A program made the translations under genes and the position numbers. A stretch of 64,000 nt of DNA from Hyphomicrobium_A sp965243865 (GTDB lineage: Bacteria > Pseudomonadota > Alphaproteobacteria > Rhizobiales > Hyphomicrobiaceae). The notes under the pieces are model-generated. The model saw nothing but the letters and a program-made list of their open reading frames with translations, was not told the DNA's origin and searched no databases. Positions 53,890 through 63,496 of this stretch are shown here, piece after piece (positions within the stretch are counted from its first letter, which is position 1; every line of letters begins with the position of its first letter). The DNA lies in the NCBI RefSeq assembly GCF_965243865.1, contig NZ_OZ251603.1, forward strand, positions 1,674,001 through 1,738,000, given 5' to 3'.

Positions 53890-54102
53890 TTGAGCGCCTT
53901 GCTCTTCGAACCAGATGTTGCGGCGGCCATGCCGACGCGGAGAGAACCGGGACCTCGAAGCACAACACCCAACCTTGACAAGGGAGGCGCGACTAGAGAA
54001 CGGCACCCCGTTGGTAAGGAATTTCTGGCTTGTCTTACAGAGCTGGGCGGTAGCGTCGATGGTGCTGCGTTGAAGCGCGTGATCGCTCTCCTGGAGGAGT
54101 GA
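53890..54102 (+). CDS. Possible small hypothetical protein
   Basis: A 70-codon frame from a TTG at 53890. Only the end looks protein-like: KEFLACLTELGGSVDGAALK and VIALLEE, a short amphipathic helical pair. There is no good ribosome-binding site, and the rest is low complexity. It lies in the roughly 570-base stretch after the decayed transposase that is otherwise empty. Weakly supported. Confidence 0.3.
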   Translation: MSALLFEPDVAAAMPTRREPGPRSTTPNLDKGGATRERHPVGKEFLACLTELGGSVDGAALKRVIALLEE

Positions 54103-54340
54103 TGATCCCGACCCCGGCGTGCACAGCGCGAACAGCCCGGTGCGCGTGTGGCTGGCGACGGGTACATCGATCGATATCCTTGAACTTCACGGCATCGGCA
54201 TCGGAGAGCTCATACTTCAGCAGCGGCAGACGACCCCGGTCAGGCCTGGAGCCGGGAGTACTGACGCTATACGCTGGCCGTTGCCAGCGCAGCCCACCCG
54301 CGCAATGCAATGCCGATGTCTTATCAGCCGCGAGCCACTC

Positions 54341-54472
54341 ATGAATACTTTTATTCGCTTTTACCGGGCGTTTGCTGAACATCCGCCGAAATACGGAGAA
54401 ACGGCACTTGAATTGAACATCTATACACTGGCGGCTATTTGTGTGGCCGCTTTCTCAAATGAACCACAATAG
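54341..54472 (+). CDS. Possible 43-residue peptide before the RTX locus
   Basis: ATG at 54341 opens 43 codons (NTFIRFYRAFAEHPPKYGET, then LELNIYTLAAICVAAFSNEP) and stops 11 bases before the next gene. Composition is AT-rich like that gene. No clear ribosome-binding site. It might be a leader or a real small protein; support is limited to position and composition. Confidence 0.3.
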   Translation: MNTFIRFYRAFAEHPPKYGETALELNIYTLAAICVAAFSNEPQ

Positions 54473-54482
54473 GAGAAGGCAA

Positions 54483-54878
54483 ATGATGCCCAAGTTTCTT
54501 CTGGCCGCATGTTCCGCTGGAGCCGTTGTGTGCATAGCTAGCACTGACCTCAAATCCAATGACTCTGTGTTCGATGAACAGATTCGAGAGCTGCTTGCAG
54601 TGTCTGACAACAAGAGAAATTGGCCAGAGGCAAATATAGACAAGCAGGCGGAGGCCGTTTTCAAGCCCGGCACAAAGTTAGCTAATTACATAACCCCAAC
54701 GCAAAAGGCAGGCTTTAAGCTCCACACAAACCAAGGATCGGCAAACACTTTCGTCCTTACACACAAAGCAATAAAGCCGTTATCTATTGGGGTTCGCGAA
54801 CTAAGAATCGTTATCACAACGGACGATAATTCGCTCATCTCTAAAGTGCAGGGCCGAGTATTCCTGCACACACCATAG
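54483..54878 (+). CDS. Exported hypothetical protein upstream of the RTX gene
   Basis: A 131-residue protein with a short hydrophobic N-terminus (MPKFLLAACSAGAVVCIAS) that probably serves as a signal peptide, followed by a hydrophilic domain (DKQAEAVFKPGTKLANYITP, LRIVITTDDNSLISKVQGRV). AGGAGAAGG lies just before the ATG pair at 54483 and 54486. It ends 10 bases before the RTX protein gene on the same strand, so the two are probably co-transcribed and it may act with the secreted protein or its export. I do not recognise the family. AT-rich composition. Confidence 0.6.
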   Translation: MMPKFLLAACSAGAVVCIASTDLKSNDSVFDEQIRELLAVSDNKRNWPEANIDKQAEAVFKPGTKLANYITPTQKAGFKLHTNQGSANTFVLTHKAIKPLSIGVRELRIVITTDDNSLISKVQGRVFLHTP

Positions 54879-54888
54879 GGAGACCGTG

Positions 54889-57800
54889 ATGGCAACCATC
54901 GAAGTGCGCTACTCTCAAATCGTTCCGGGAATTTATCACAAGTATCTAGTCTACACTCCGAACGTCGGCACACCGCAATATGCTCGCGGGGGGCCCACTG
55001 GTCCAATTCCTTCTCCGCCCTACATGGTCGATCCAAATTCCCCGGCTATCGACTGGGGCGACATTCGCACAGATTACGGCGATTACGACCCCACGTCTCG
55101 GGACTGGGATCCCGAGTTCGATGATCCGAGAGAAACGATAATCGAAGGAGATGACCTAAGCGATATTTGGGACGATATCACCCGCACTATGGACGACATA
55201 GAACAAGAGGGGCATCAATACGATCCACTTGGCGACAACAGCAATAGTACGGCTGACGAAGCACTGCGCCGGAATGGGTTGCCAGAACCGACACAAGACG
55301 GTGCCGGGGAAAATATGTCGCCAGGATCCGGCCGAGAATTGGATCCACCGGATCGGCATGAGCTTCCACCCGCAGATGAGCCATCATGGTGGCCACCGTC
55401 GATTCCGTTTCCGCCGTTCGACCCACTGGTGGTTGATCTGGACCAAGACGGCGTGGAGCTCATCTCGTTGAGCGCGTCCACCGCGCATTTTGACTTTGAC
55501 GGCAACAATTTTCAGGAAAAAACTGGGTGGGTTTCAGCTGACGATGCCTTCATTGTGCATGATGACAATAACGATGGCGTCGTGAACGGCGTGAGCGAGC
55601 TATTCGGCAATCCCGCGCTGGATGGATTTGCAGCGCTTGCTGCCTTCGATAGTAACCATGATGGGCGCGTGGATAGCGGCGACACAAACTTTTCAACGCT
55701 GAAGCTCTGGCGCGACTTGGACCAAGACGGTGAATCAGACATCGGCGAATTGTTCGCGCTTTCCACATACGGAATCGCTTCAGTAAATATTTCTGCGTCA
55801 GCCGTAAATTCCGTGGTCGAGGGAAACCGAGTTATATTTTCAGGTTCGGCAGAGACGGCTGGGGGTGGCTCGGCGGAGGTAAATGCTGTCCTCTTTGCGG
55901 TAGATCACACGACATCGGAGTGGATCCCGCCCGCCAATTTTGAACCCGATGAAGAAGCTCTTCTTCTTCCCACCCTGCATGGATATGGCACGTTGCCAAA
56001 TCTTGTTTACTCAATGAGCTTGGATTCAACGCTTCTGGAGGCTGGCGACACATTTGTTAGAAGTTTGCCCGACCTTTCTGGTTCCACGATATATAACAAC
56101 TTTATCGACCTGCTTTTTCGTTGGGCGGACGTGGGGGGCGTTTCGCAATCTGAGCGCGGGCCTAACATTGACGGTAGAAAGGTCGCATTTCTCGAAGCCT
56201 TCTTCGGAGCCGAGCTGGAGGATGTCAATGGGGGGAGTTTGATCGGCACGCGATATGCCGCTGAACTCGAACGTTCTTTCTCAACGATTTCGGATGTCCT
56301 TCTGACGCGGTACTTGGTCCAGTCTGGGTATGCACTGGTAATCAACCTAGGAGAGAGCTTAGACAGTAGTCATCCAATTTTTCAGTTGGGGCACCTCACG
56401 TATCAGGCATTTGACGATAGCATCGCCGGTGACGTGGGGCGAACGATAGATTGGCTTGCACATAAAGCGCCCGCAGAGTCTGGTGAGAAACTCGCGTATT
56501 TTGACATTTCCATTACCGCGTTGCGCGGCCTGACGCATGAGTATTTCGGCGGGGATTCCGAAAGATTTAAGGCCTTTGTCTTCGACAGATTGGTTGCTCA
56601 AGGCGAAGGCGACGCCGCTTTGATAGAGTATCTAGGGCTGGTGATAGATCACCGCGCGGTTTCCGAGGGCACTGACTCGAACGAGACGCTAATCGGGACT
56701 CAATCTCCGGACATTCTCAACGGTCAAAAGGGTGATGACGACCTTTTGGGAGGACAAGGCAACGACACGTTCATCTACTGTCGCGGCGATGGCAACGACA
56801 CGATCACCGAGATCGACGTCGGAGGCTCCCTCGACAGATTGCTGTTGGTAGGAGTCGACCCAGAGGATGTGACGCTGACGTTCAGCGGCATCGACGTGAC
56901 TCTGGTGATCGCCGAGAGTGCACCTGGTGCCGGTGATGGCGGTTCGATCCTGCTGAAGCAGCAGCTCGATGAGTACATCCAACGCGGCGTGGAGCAGATC
57001 GTCTTCGCCGATGCGACGGTATGGTCAGCCGACGATCTGCGGGCCAAGGTCATCGCGCTACAGCAGACGTCCGGCAATGACACCATCGTCGGGTTCGACA
57101 ACGCGGACACCATCGAAGGCGGTGCCGGTGATGACGTCATCAACGGCGGCAGGCAGAACGACACCTACCTCTACAGCCGCGGCGATGGCAACGACACGAT
57201 CACCGAGATCGACGTCGGAGGCTCCCTCGACAGATTGCTGTTGGTAGGAGTCGACCCAGAGGATGTGACGCTGACGTTCAGCGGCATCGACGTGACTCTG
57301 GTGATCGCCGAGAGTGCACCTGGTGCCGGTGATGGCGGTTCGATCCTGCTGAAGCAGCAGCTCGATGAGTACATCCAACGCGGCGTGGAGCAGATCGTCT
57401 TCGCCGATGCGACGGTATGGTCAGCCGACGATCTGCGGGCCAAGGTCATCGCGCTACAGCAGACGTCCGGCAATGACACCATCGTCGGGTTCGACAACGC
57501 GGACACCATCGAAGGCGGTGCCGGTGATGACGTCATCAACGGCGGCAGGCAGAACGACACCTACCTCTACAGCCGCGGCGATGGCAACGACACGATCACC
57601 GAGATCGACGTCGGAGGCTCCCTCGACAGATTGCTGTTGGTAGGAGTCGACCCAGAGGATGTGACGCTGACGTTCAGCGGCATCGACGTGACTCTGGTGA
57701 TCGCCGAGAGTGCACCTGGTGCCGGTGATGGCGGTTCGATCCTGCTGAAGCAGCAGCTCGATGAGTACATCCAACGCGGCGTGGAGCAGATCGTCTTCGC

Positions 57801-60363
57801 CGATGCGACGGTATGGTCAGCCGACGATCTGCGGGCCAAGGTCATCGCGCTACAGCAGACGTCCGGCAATGACACCATCGTCGGGTTCGACAACGCGGAC
57901 ACCATCGAAGGCGGTGCCGGTGATGACGTCATCAACGGCGGCAGGCAGAACGACACCTACCTCTACAGCCGCGGCGATGGCAACGACACGATCACCGAGA
58001 TCGACGTCGGAGGCTCCCTCGACAGATTGCTGTTGGTAGGAGTCGACCCAGAGGATGTGACGCTGACGTTCAGCGGCATCGACGTGACTCTGGTGATCGC
58101 CGAGAGTGCACCTGGTGCCGGTGATGGCGGTTCGATCCTGCTGAAGCAGCAGCTCGATGAGTACATCCAACGCGGCGTGGAGCAGATCGTCTTCGCCGAT
58201 GCGACGGTATGGTCAGCCGACGATCTGCGGGCCAAGGTCATCGCGCTACAGCAGACGTCCGGCAATGACACCATCGTCGGGTTCGACAACGCGGACACCA
58301 TCGAAGGCGGTGCCGGTGACGACGTCATCAACGGCGGCAGGCAGAACGACACCTACCTCTACAGCCGCGGCGATGGCAACGACACGATCACCGAGATCGA
58401 CGTCGGGGGGGCCCTCGACAAGGTGGTATTCGCCGACATCGACCCAGAGGATGTGACGCTGACGTTCAGCGGCATCGACGTGACTCTGGTGATCGCCGAG
58501 AGTGCACCTGGTGCCGGTGATGGCGGTTCGATCCTGCTGAAGCAGCAGCTCGATGAGTACATCCAACGCGGCGTGGAGCAGATCGTCTTCGCCGATGCGA
58601 CGGTATGGTCAGCCGACGATCTGCGGGCCAAGGTCATCGCGCTACAGCAGACGTCCGGCAATGACACCATCGTCGGGTTCGACAACGCGGACACCATCGA
58701 AGGCGGTGCCGGTGATGACGTCATCAACGGCGGCAGGCAGAACGACACCTACCTCTACAGCCGCGGCGATGGCAACGACACGATCACCGAGATCGACGTC
58801 GGAGGCTCCCTCGACAGATTGCTGTTGGTAGGAGTCGACCCAGAGGATGTGACGCTGACGTTCAGCGGCATCGACGTGACTCTGGTGATCGCCGAGAGTG
58901 CACCTGGTGCCGGTGATGGCGGTTCGATCCTGCTGAAGCAGCAGCTCGATGAGTACATCCAACGCGGCGTGGAGCAGATCGTCTTCGCCGATGCGACGGT
59001 ATGGTCAGCCGACGATCTGCGGGCCAAGGTCATCGCGCTACAGCAGACGTCCGGCAATGACACCATCGTCGGGTTCGACAACGCGGACACCATCGAAGGC
59101 GGTGCCGGTGACGACGTCATCAACGGCGGCAGGCAGAACGACACCTACCTCTACAGCCGCGGCGATGGCAACGACACGATCACCGAGATCGACGTCGGGG
59201 GGGCCCTCGACAAGGTGGTATTCGCCGACATCGACCCAGAGGATATTAGCGTCGTTACTATTGGCAACGATGTGATGATCGTTGTGCGCGAGACTCTACC
59301 GGGAGCCGGCGACGGCGGTTCGATCCTGCTGAAGGATCAGGTCGCCGCCTATATCCAGCGAGGCGTCGAGGAAATCCATTTCTCCGACGCAACCGTTTGG
59401 AATCGTACGACACTGCTCGCGCGCGCAGTTGCCACTGGAACCGCATCGGCCGACGTAATCGCGGGAACGGCGTTCAATGATTATATCGACGGCGGTGCCG
59501 GCGACGACACCTTGTCGGGTGGAGATGGCGACGATGTATTGATTGGAGGGGCGGGCGCCGATGCCATGAACGGAGGTGCTGGGAGCGATACCGCGTCGTA
59601 CGCGACCGCAAGTACAGGGGTATATGTCCATATGATGGACGACACCTGGAACACTGGCGATGCGGTGGGCGACACCTTTGCCAGCATTGAAAATCTGATC
59701 GGCTCCGACCACGACGACACGCTCATCGCCACGGACGAGGCAAACATCGTCAGCGGAGGGGCGGGTGCAGATACGCTCCTTGGGCTCCTCGGCGATGATC
59801 TCCTTCTGGGGAGTGCAGGAAACGATCTGCTGCACGGGGGCGAAGGAGCTGATTTCCTCGACGGAGGCGAGGGTAATGACGAACTCTTTGGCGATGAAGG
59901 CAATGACGAGCTGCACGGCAGAGCTGGCGACGACTATGTCGTTGCTGGAGACGGTAATGACCTCCTCTATGGCGAGGACGGAGACGACGAGTTGCACGGT
60001 AGCGACGGCGACGATCAGATCCATGGTGGCGACGGTGCCGACGCGCTCTTCGGCGACGACGGAGACGATAAGCTGGACGGTGGCGCCGGCGACGATTTCA
60101 TTTTGACTGGCGCCGGCGACGATACGATTGTTTTCCGTCCCGGGTATGGATCGGATTTCATCGGTGACTTCACCGCTGGTGCAAATACCGATGACGTTAT
60201 CGAAATTGGCGGCTTCAACATCGCCGACTTCGCCGAACTGCAAGGTTTGATGTCGGAGTGGGGTGGCAACACCTTCATCACGTTCTCAGATGGCTCCGAG
60301 CTTGCGATCGAAGGTGTCACGAACGCGCAGTTGCATTCCGACGACTTCAGGTTCGCCGCGTAA
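54889..60363 (+). CDS. Giant RTX-type calcium-binding secreted protein
   Basis: An 1824-residue RTX protein, exported by type I secretion. Residues 1-180 are acidic and proline-rich. Residues 180-290 hold Ca-binding loops of EF-hand style (DDNNDGVVNGVSELF, FDSNHDGRVDSGD, DLDQDGESDIGEL). Residues 632-1423 are six nearly identical 132-residue units, each with G-N-D-T and GGAGDD nonapeptides plus an HCBP-related segment (LLKQQLDEYIQRGVEQIVFA). Residues about 1533-1750 are classical GGxGxDxUx repeats (GGAGDDTLSGGDGDDVLIGG, GGEGADFLDGGEGNDELFGD). The C-terminus ends in DDFRFAA, typical of type I signals. No enzymatic domain is evident; adhesin, S-layer-like or bacteriocin-like roles are open. The ATG at 54889 has GGGAG upstream. 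Confidence 0.9.
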   Translation: MATIEVRYSQIVPGIYHKYLVYTPNVGTPQYARGGPTGPIPSPPYMVDPNSPAIDWGDIRTDYGDYDPTSRDWDPEFDDPRETIIEGDDLSDIWDDITRTMDDIEQEGHQYDPLGDNSNSTADEALRRNGLPEPTQDGAGENMSPGSGRELDPPDRHELPPADEPSWWPPSIPFPPFDPLVVDLDQDGVELISLSASTAHFDFDGNNFQEKTGWVSADDAFIVHDDNNDGVVNGVSELFGNPALDGFAALAAFDSNHDGRVDSGDTNFSTLKLWRDLDQDGESDIGELFALSTYGIASVNISASAVNSVVEGNRVIFSGSAETAGGGSAEVNAVLFAVDHTTSEWIPPANFEPDEEALLLPTLHGYGTLPNLVYSMSLDSTLLEAGDTFVRSLPDLSGSTIYNNFIDLLFRWADVGGVSQSERGPNIDGRKVAFLEAFFGAELEDVNGGSLIGTRYAAELERSFSTISDVLLTRYLVQSGYALVINLGESLDSSHPIFQLGHLTYQAFDDSIAGDVGRTIDWLAHKAPAESGEKLAYFDISITALRGLTHEYFGGDSERFKAFVFDRLVAQGEGDAALIEYLGLVIDHRAVSEGTDSNETLIGTQSPDILNGQKGDDDLLGGQGNDTFIYCRGDGNDTITEIDVGGSLDRLLLVGVDPEDVTLTFSGIDVTLVIAESAPGAGDGGSILLKQQLDEYIQRGVEQIVFADATVWSADDLRAKVIALQQTSGNDTIVGFDNADTIEGGAGDDVINGGRQNDTYLYSRGDGNDTITEIDVGGSLDRLLLVGVDPEDVTLTFSGIDVTLVIAESAPGAGDGGSILLKQQLDEYIQRGVEQIVFADATVWSADDLRAKVIALQQTSGNDTIVGFDNADTIEGGAGDDVINGGRQNDTYLYSRGDGNDTITEIDVGGSLDRLLLVGVDPEDVTLTFSGIDVTLVIAESAPGAGDGGSILLKQQLDEYIQRGVEQIVFADATVWSADDLRAKVIALQQTSGNDTIVGFDNADTIEGGAGDDVINGGRQNDTYLYSRGDGNDTITEIDVGGSLDRLLLVGVDPEDVTLTFSGIDVTLVIAESAPGAGDGGSILLKQQLDEYIQRGVEQIVFADATVWSADDLRAKVIALQQTSGNDTIVGFDNADTIEGGAGDDVINGGRQNDTYLYSRGDGNDTITEIDVGGALDKVVFADIDPEDVTLTFSGIDVTLVIAESAPGAGDGGSILLKQQLDEYIQRGVEQIVFADATVWSADDLRAKVIALQQTSGNDTIVGFDNADTIEGGAGDDVINGGRQNDTYLYSRGDGNDTITEIDVGGSLDRLLLVGVDPEDVTLTFSGIDVTLVIAESAPGAGDGGSILLKQQLDEYIQRGVEQIVFADATVWSADDLRAKVIALQQTSGNDTIVGFDNADTIEGGAGDDVINGGRQNDTYLYSRGDGNDTITEIDVGGALDKVVFADIDPEDISVVTIGNDVMIVVRETLPGAGDGGSILLKDQVAAYIQRGVEEIHFSDATVWNRTTLLARAVATGTASADVIAGTAFNDYIDGGAGDDTLSGGDGDDVLIGGAGADAMNGGAGSDTASYATASTGVYVHMMDDTWNTGDAVGDTFASIENLIGSDHDDTLIATDEANIVSGGAGADTLLGLLGDDLLLGSAGNDLLHGGEGADFLDGGEGNDELFGDEGNDELHGRAGDDYVVAGDGNDLLYGEDGDDELHGSDGDDQIHGGDGADALFGDDGDDKLDGGAGDDFILTGAGDDTIVFRPGYGSDFIGDFTAGANTDDVIEIGGFNIADFAELQGLMSEWGGNTFITFSDGSELAIEGVTNAQLHSDDFRFAA
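56782..59157 (+). repeat. Six tandem 396-bp repeats inside the RTX gene
   Basis: Unit starts at 56782, 57178, 57574, 57970, 58366 and 58762, exactly 396 bases (132 codons) apart; a seventh begins at 59158 and diverges after about 80 bases. The copies are almost identical at DNA level. Exceptions are GGCTCCCTCGACAGATTG in most units against GGGGCCCTCGACAAGGTG in units five and seven, and a GAT-to-GAC change (58318-58320 and 59110-59112) just before those two units. Period and identity show recent tandem amplification. Confidence 0.95.
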
Positions 60364-60370
60364 CGTCTAC

Positions 60371-60403
60371 GGGAGAGAGATGGAAGTTCCATCTCTCTCT
60401 CCC
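60371..60403 (+). terminator. Hairpin between the RTX gene and its exporter
   Basis: GAGAGAGATGGAA (60373-60385) and TTCCATCTCTCTC (60387-60399) form a long stem with a minimal loop, flanked by GGG and CCC. It lies 10 bases after the RTX stop and 35 bases before the exporter start. No T run follows, so it may be a partial terminator or RNA-stabilising element that sets the ratio of RTX protein to exporter. Confidence 0.5.
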
Positions 60404-60437
60404 TAGCTCCCGGTGCAGCGCGTCGCAGATTGAATAG

Positions 60438-62183
60438 ATGTCGATCACGTGTGAATTCTCTTCGGCCATAGTAGCGTTGCGCCGGTGGCTCGCGGCCATT
60501 GGGGTATTTTCCGGGGTCGTCAACGTTCTCGCCTTGACCGGCTCGATTTTTATGCTGCAGGTCTATGACCGCGTACTAACGAGCCGCAGCATTCCCACAC
60601 TGGTGGCGTTGGCGGCAATAGCCATCGCGTTCTATTTCATACAAGGCATCTTGGACATCGCGCGCGCCCGTCTGCTTGTACGACTGGGATCTCGTCTCGA
60701 CCAGCTTCTCGCCGATAGGATCTATGCGGCCAGCCTTGAGCTACCACTCCGATTCAACGGAATTGACGCTCAAGCGCAGCCGGTCCGCGATCTAGACACA
60801 GTGCGCGCTTTTTTAAGCGGGCAGGGCCCGGTTGCTCTGATGGATATCCCGTGGATGCCGATCTACTTAGCGTTCGTGTTCATCTTGCATCCGTGGCTTG
60901 GCTGGCTAGCGAGCGCTGGAGCACTTGTACTGATTGTTATGGCCGCGTCGACCGAGTTCCTGTCACGAAGACCGGCAGCGAAAGCGCAGACTTTTGCCCT
61001 GAAGCGCCATGCGCTCGCGGAATCCGGCAGACGTAACGCTGAGGTCTTGCGAGCGATGGGCTTCGCCCACCGCATCGCGTCACAATGGCAGAGCGTCAAT
61101 GCAACCCACCTTTCAGCCCACCAGAATGCCAGCGACGTATCCAGTTCGCTTGGGGCTGCGGCCAAAGTCTTCCGGATGATCCTTCAGTCAGCCATGCTGG
61201 CGTTGGGAGCGTGGCTGACTATTTTGGGGGAGGTTTCTGGTGGCGCAATTATAGCCAGCTCTATCATATCTTCGCGGGCGCTTGCGCCGGTGGACACCGC
61301 GATCGCGCAGTGGAAGTCTTTCGTCGCCGCCCGGGGCGCAAAGCACCGTTTGGCAAAACTGCTTTCGTGCGTGCCAGCAGTCGTACCTCCGATGCCGCTG
61401 CCAGCTCCTTGCAAAAGCCTTGCCCTTGAAGCTGTCAGTGTCACTCCACCTGGCTCGACTGCGGCGGCGGCGCAGAACGTATCGTTCGCGTTGAAAGCAG
61501 GTGACGCAATGGGCCTCGTGGGCCATAGCGCCGCGGGCAAGTCGACGCTTGTCCGGGGGATCGTTGGTGCTTGGCACGTGGCGCGTGGGAAAATCCGGCT
61601 CGATGGCGCCAGCATCGATAACTGGTGCCCGATGGAATTAGGGCGGCACATTGGGTATCTACCGCAGGATGTGTCTCTCTTCGAGGGTAGCATTGCCGAG
61701 AATATCGCTCGTTTCGAAGAAAGCGCCGATCCAAACAGCATTGTGGCGGCAGCAAAGGATGCCGCTGTGCACGAGATGATTCTCAAGCTCCCCCAAGGCT
61801 ACGATACGAGGGTAGGAGAAGGTGGATCGATGCTATCAGCTGGTCAGCGGCAGCGAATTGGTCTCGCCCGCGCGCTGTTCGGATCACCTTTTCTTGTCGT
61901 GCTCGATGAGCCAAATTCTAACCTCGATGCGGATGGTGAAGCTGCATTGACGGCGGCCATCGAGAGCGTCCGCCTGCGGCGAGGCATTGTCATCGTTGTC
62001 GCCCATAGGCCCAGTGCATTAGCGAACGTAAATCTAGTCGGAGTGATGGCTGGCGGTACCTTGCAGGCATTTGGACCAAAGGCCGAAATCTTGCGCAAGA
62101 CAGTTGCGCCGGGGAAAGGAGGTTCAGGCCCGGCTCTACAAGCGATGTCCTCCAAGCCATGCCATGCAGGGACGAACGCGTGA
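60438..62183 (+). CDS. Type I secretion permease/ATPase (PrtD-like)
   Basis: A 581-residue ABC exporter for RTX substrates. Six membrane helices fill residues 1-300 (VVNVLALTGSIFMLQVYDRV is the typical first pair). The nucleotide-binding domain follows: Walker A GHSAAGKST at residues 362-370, signature SAGQRQRIGLARAL and Walker B FLVVLDEPNSNLDADGEA. It lacks an N-terminal C39 peptidase or HlyB-like domain and so belongs to the PrtD group. It begins 75 bases after the RTX gene and overlaps the adaptor gene, so its substrate is almost certainly the RTX protein. No TolC-like channel is encoded here. Confidence 0.93.
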   Translation: MSITCEFSSAIVALRRWLAAIGVFSGVVNVLALTGSIFMLQVYDRVLTSRSIPTLVALAAIAIAFYFIQGILDIARARLLVRLGSRLDQLLADRIYAASLELPLRFNGIDAQAQPVRDLDTVRAFLSGQGPVALMDIPWMPIYLAFVFILHPWLGWLASAGALVLIVMAASTEFLSRRPAAKAQTFALKRHALAESGRRNAEVLRAMGFAHRIASQWQSVNATHLSAHQNASDVSSSLGAAAKVFRMILQSAMLALGAWLTILGEVSGGAIIASSIISSRALAPVDTAIAQWKSFVAARGAKHRLAKLLSCVPAVVPPMPLPAPCKSLALEAVSVTPPGSTAAAAQNVSFALKAGDAMGLVGHSAAGKSTLVRGIVGAWHVARGKIRLDGASIDNWCPMELGRHIGYLPQDVSLFEGSIAENIARFEESADPNSIVAAAKDAAVHEMILKLPQGYDTRVGEGGSMLSAGQRQRIGLARALFGSPFLVVLDEPNSNLDADGEAALTAAIESVRLRRGIVIVVAHRPSALANVNLVGVMAGGTLQAFGPKAEILRKTVAPGKGGSGPALQAMSSKPCHAGTNA

Positions 62184-63496
62184 AGATGGTCGAGACGTCA
62201 GAAAATTCCGCGCTTCCTTCGATGAGACGACACGTGATCTTAGGATTTTTGGTATGCGTTCTCCTCGTTGTGGGATTTGGCGGCTGGGCCACCACCGCTG
62301 AACTTGCCGGCGCGGTCATAGCGCCAGGCTCTGTCGTCGTAGACACCAACCTTAAAAAGGTTCAGCACCCCACGGGGGGCGTCGTATCCGAGTTGAACGT
62401 TCGCAACGGCGATCAGGTGCGCGCCGGTGATGTCCTTGCCCGCCTTGACGACACCGTGACGCGCTCAAACCTCGCCATGGTCACCAAAAGCATTGACGAA
62501 CTGGAGGGTCGGCGTGCCCGACTTGAAGCCGAGCGTGACGGCAATACCACTGTAGTTTTTCCTGAGCCGCTGAAGGCCAGGGAGCGGGAAGAAGACGTTC
62601 AAAAGATTCTTCTTGGCGAGCGTCGTCTCTTTGATGCCAGAAGCGTCGCGCGGAGAGGACAGAAATCGCAATTGACAGAACGCGTCAACCAACTGCTGGA
62701 GGAAATCGAAGGGCTCCAAGCGCAAAGGGGTTCTAAGGAAGATCAGATCCGTCTCATCCGCAAGGAGCTCGAAGGAGTATCTTCGCTCTACGCGCGCAAT
62801 CTTGTCCCGCTGACCCGCTTAGTCGCGTTGCAAAGAGAAGAAGCGCGACTGGAAGGAGAGAGAGGCCAGATCGTCGCCTCCTCCGCGCAGGCGAGGGGAA
62901 AGATAGCCGAGACGAAATTGCAGATCATTCAACTCGACCAGGATCTGCGCTCCGAGGTGCTGAAGGAGCTCCGGGAGATCGAGGCCAAAATTGGCGAACT
63001 GGTGGAGCGCAAAGTCTCCGCCGAGGACCAGCTCAAACGCATCGATATCCGCGCTCCGCAAACGGGCATAGTTCATGAGCTGGCAGTGCATACGGTGGGC
63101 GGTGTAGTCGGCCCTTCAGAGGTGGTGATGCTGATCGTGCCGATAGGAGACACGTTGGAGATCGAGGCGAACATCGCACCGCAAGACATTGACCACGCGG
63201 CAGTCGGACAAGAAGCGACGGTTCGCTTGTCCGCATTCAATCAGCGCACGACACCTGAGCTTTTCGGCCACGTGAGCCGGATTTCTGCCGATCTGACAAA
63301 GGATTCAGCGTCAGGCTTGTCCTACTATACGACGCGTGTCAGGCTGTCCGATGCGGAGCTCGCGCGGCTCAATGGACTGAAGCTAGTTCCCGGTATGCCG
63401 GTCGAAGTCCACATTCGAACGCCGGAGCGAACGGCGATGTCGTATTTTTTAAAGCCGCTATCAGATCAGATAGCGCGCGCTTTTAAGGAAGATTGA
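62180..63496 (+). CDS. Type I secretion membrane-fusion protein (HlyD/PrtE-like)
   Basis: A 438-residue adaptor that bridges the ABC exporter to an outer-membrane channel. A short cytoplasmic start is followed by one membrane helix (VILGFLVCVLLVVGFGGWAT), the first lipoyl half (VQHPTGGVVSELNVRNGDQV), a long coiled coil (about 100-290), the second half (IDIRAPQTGIVHELAVHTVG) and a beta barrel ending in LVPGMPVEVHIRTPERTAMS. The GTG at 62180 overlaps the exporter stop (GTGA) and has AGGG at a good distance; ATGs at 62159 and 62186 are alternatives. It completes the inner part of the type I system. Confidence 0.92.
   Translation: MKMVETSENSALPSMRRHVILGFLVCVLLVVGFGGWATTAELAGAVIAPGSVVVDTNLKKVQHPTGGVVSELNVRNGDQVRAGDVLARLDDTVTRSNLAMVTKSIDELEGRRARLEAERDGNTTVVFPEPLKAREREEDVQKILLGERRLFDARSVARRGQKSQLTERVNQLLEEIEGLQAQRGSKEDQIRLIRKELEGVSSLYARNLVPLTRLVALQREEARLEGERGQIVASSAQARGKIAETKLQIIQLDQDLRSEVLKELREIEAKIGELVERKVSAEDQLKRIDIRAPQTGIVHELAVHTVGGVVGPSEVVMLIVPIGDTLEIEANIAPQDIDHAAVGQEATVRLSAFNQRTTPELFGHVSRISADLTKDSASGLSYYTTRVRLSDAELARLNGLKLVPGMPVEVHIRTPERTAMSYFLKPLSDQIARAFKED

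Noticed and set aside
54483..54530. Lipoprotein signal (LAAC) in the protein upstream of the RTX gene
   Set aside because: A lipobox-like LAAC is present but only a few residues follow the start, too few for a normal lipoprotein signal peptide; a plain signal peptide is more likely.
56775..59144. Repeated minus- and plus-strand frames within the RTX array
   Set aside because: They recur every 396 bases only because the DNA repeats; none has its own ribosome-binding site and the RTX frame explains the sequence.
56782..59157. CRISPR-like periodicity
   Set aside because: The 396-bp units are contiguous protein-coding repeats without spacers and with no cas genes nearby.
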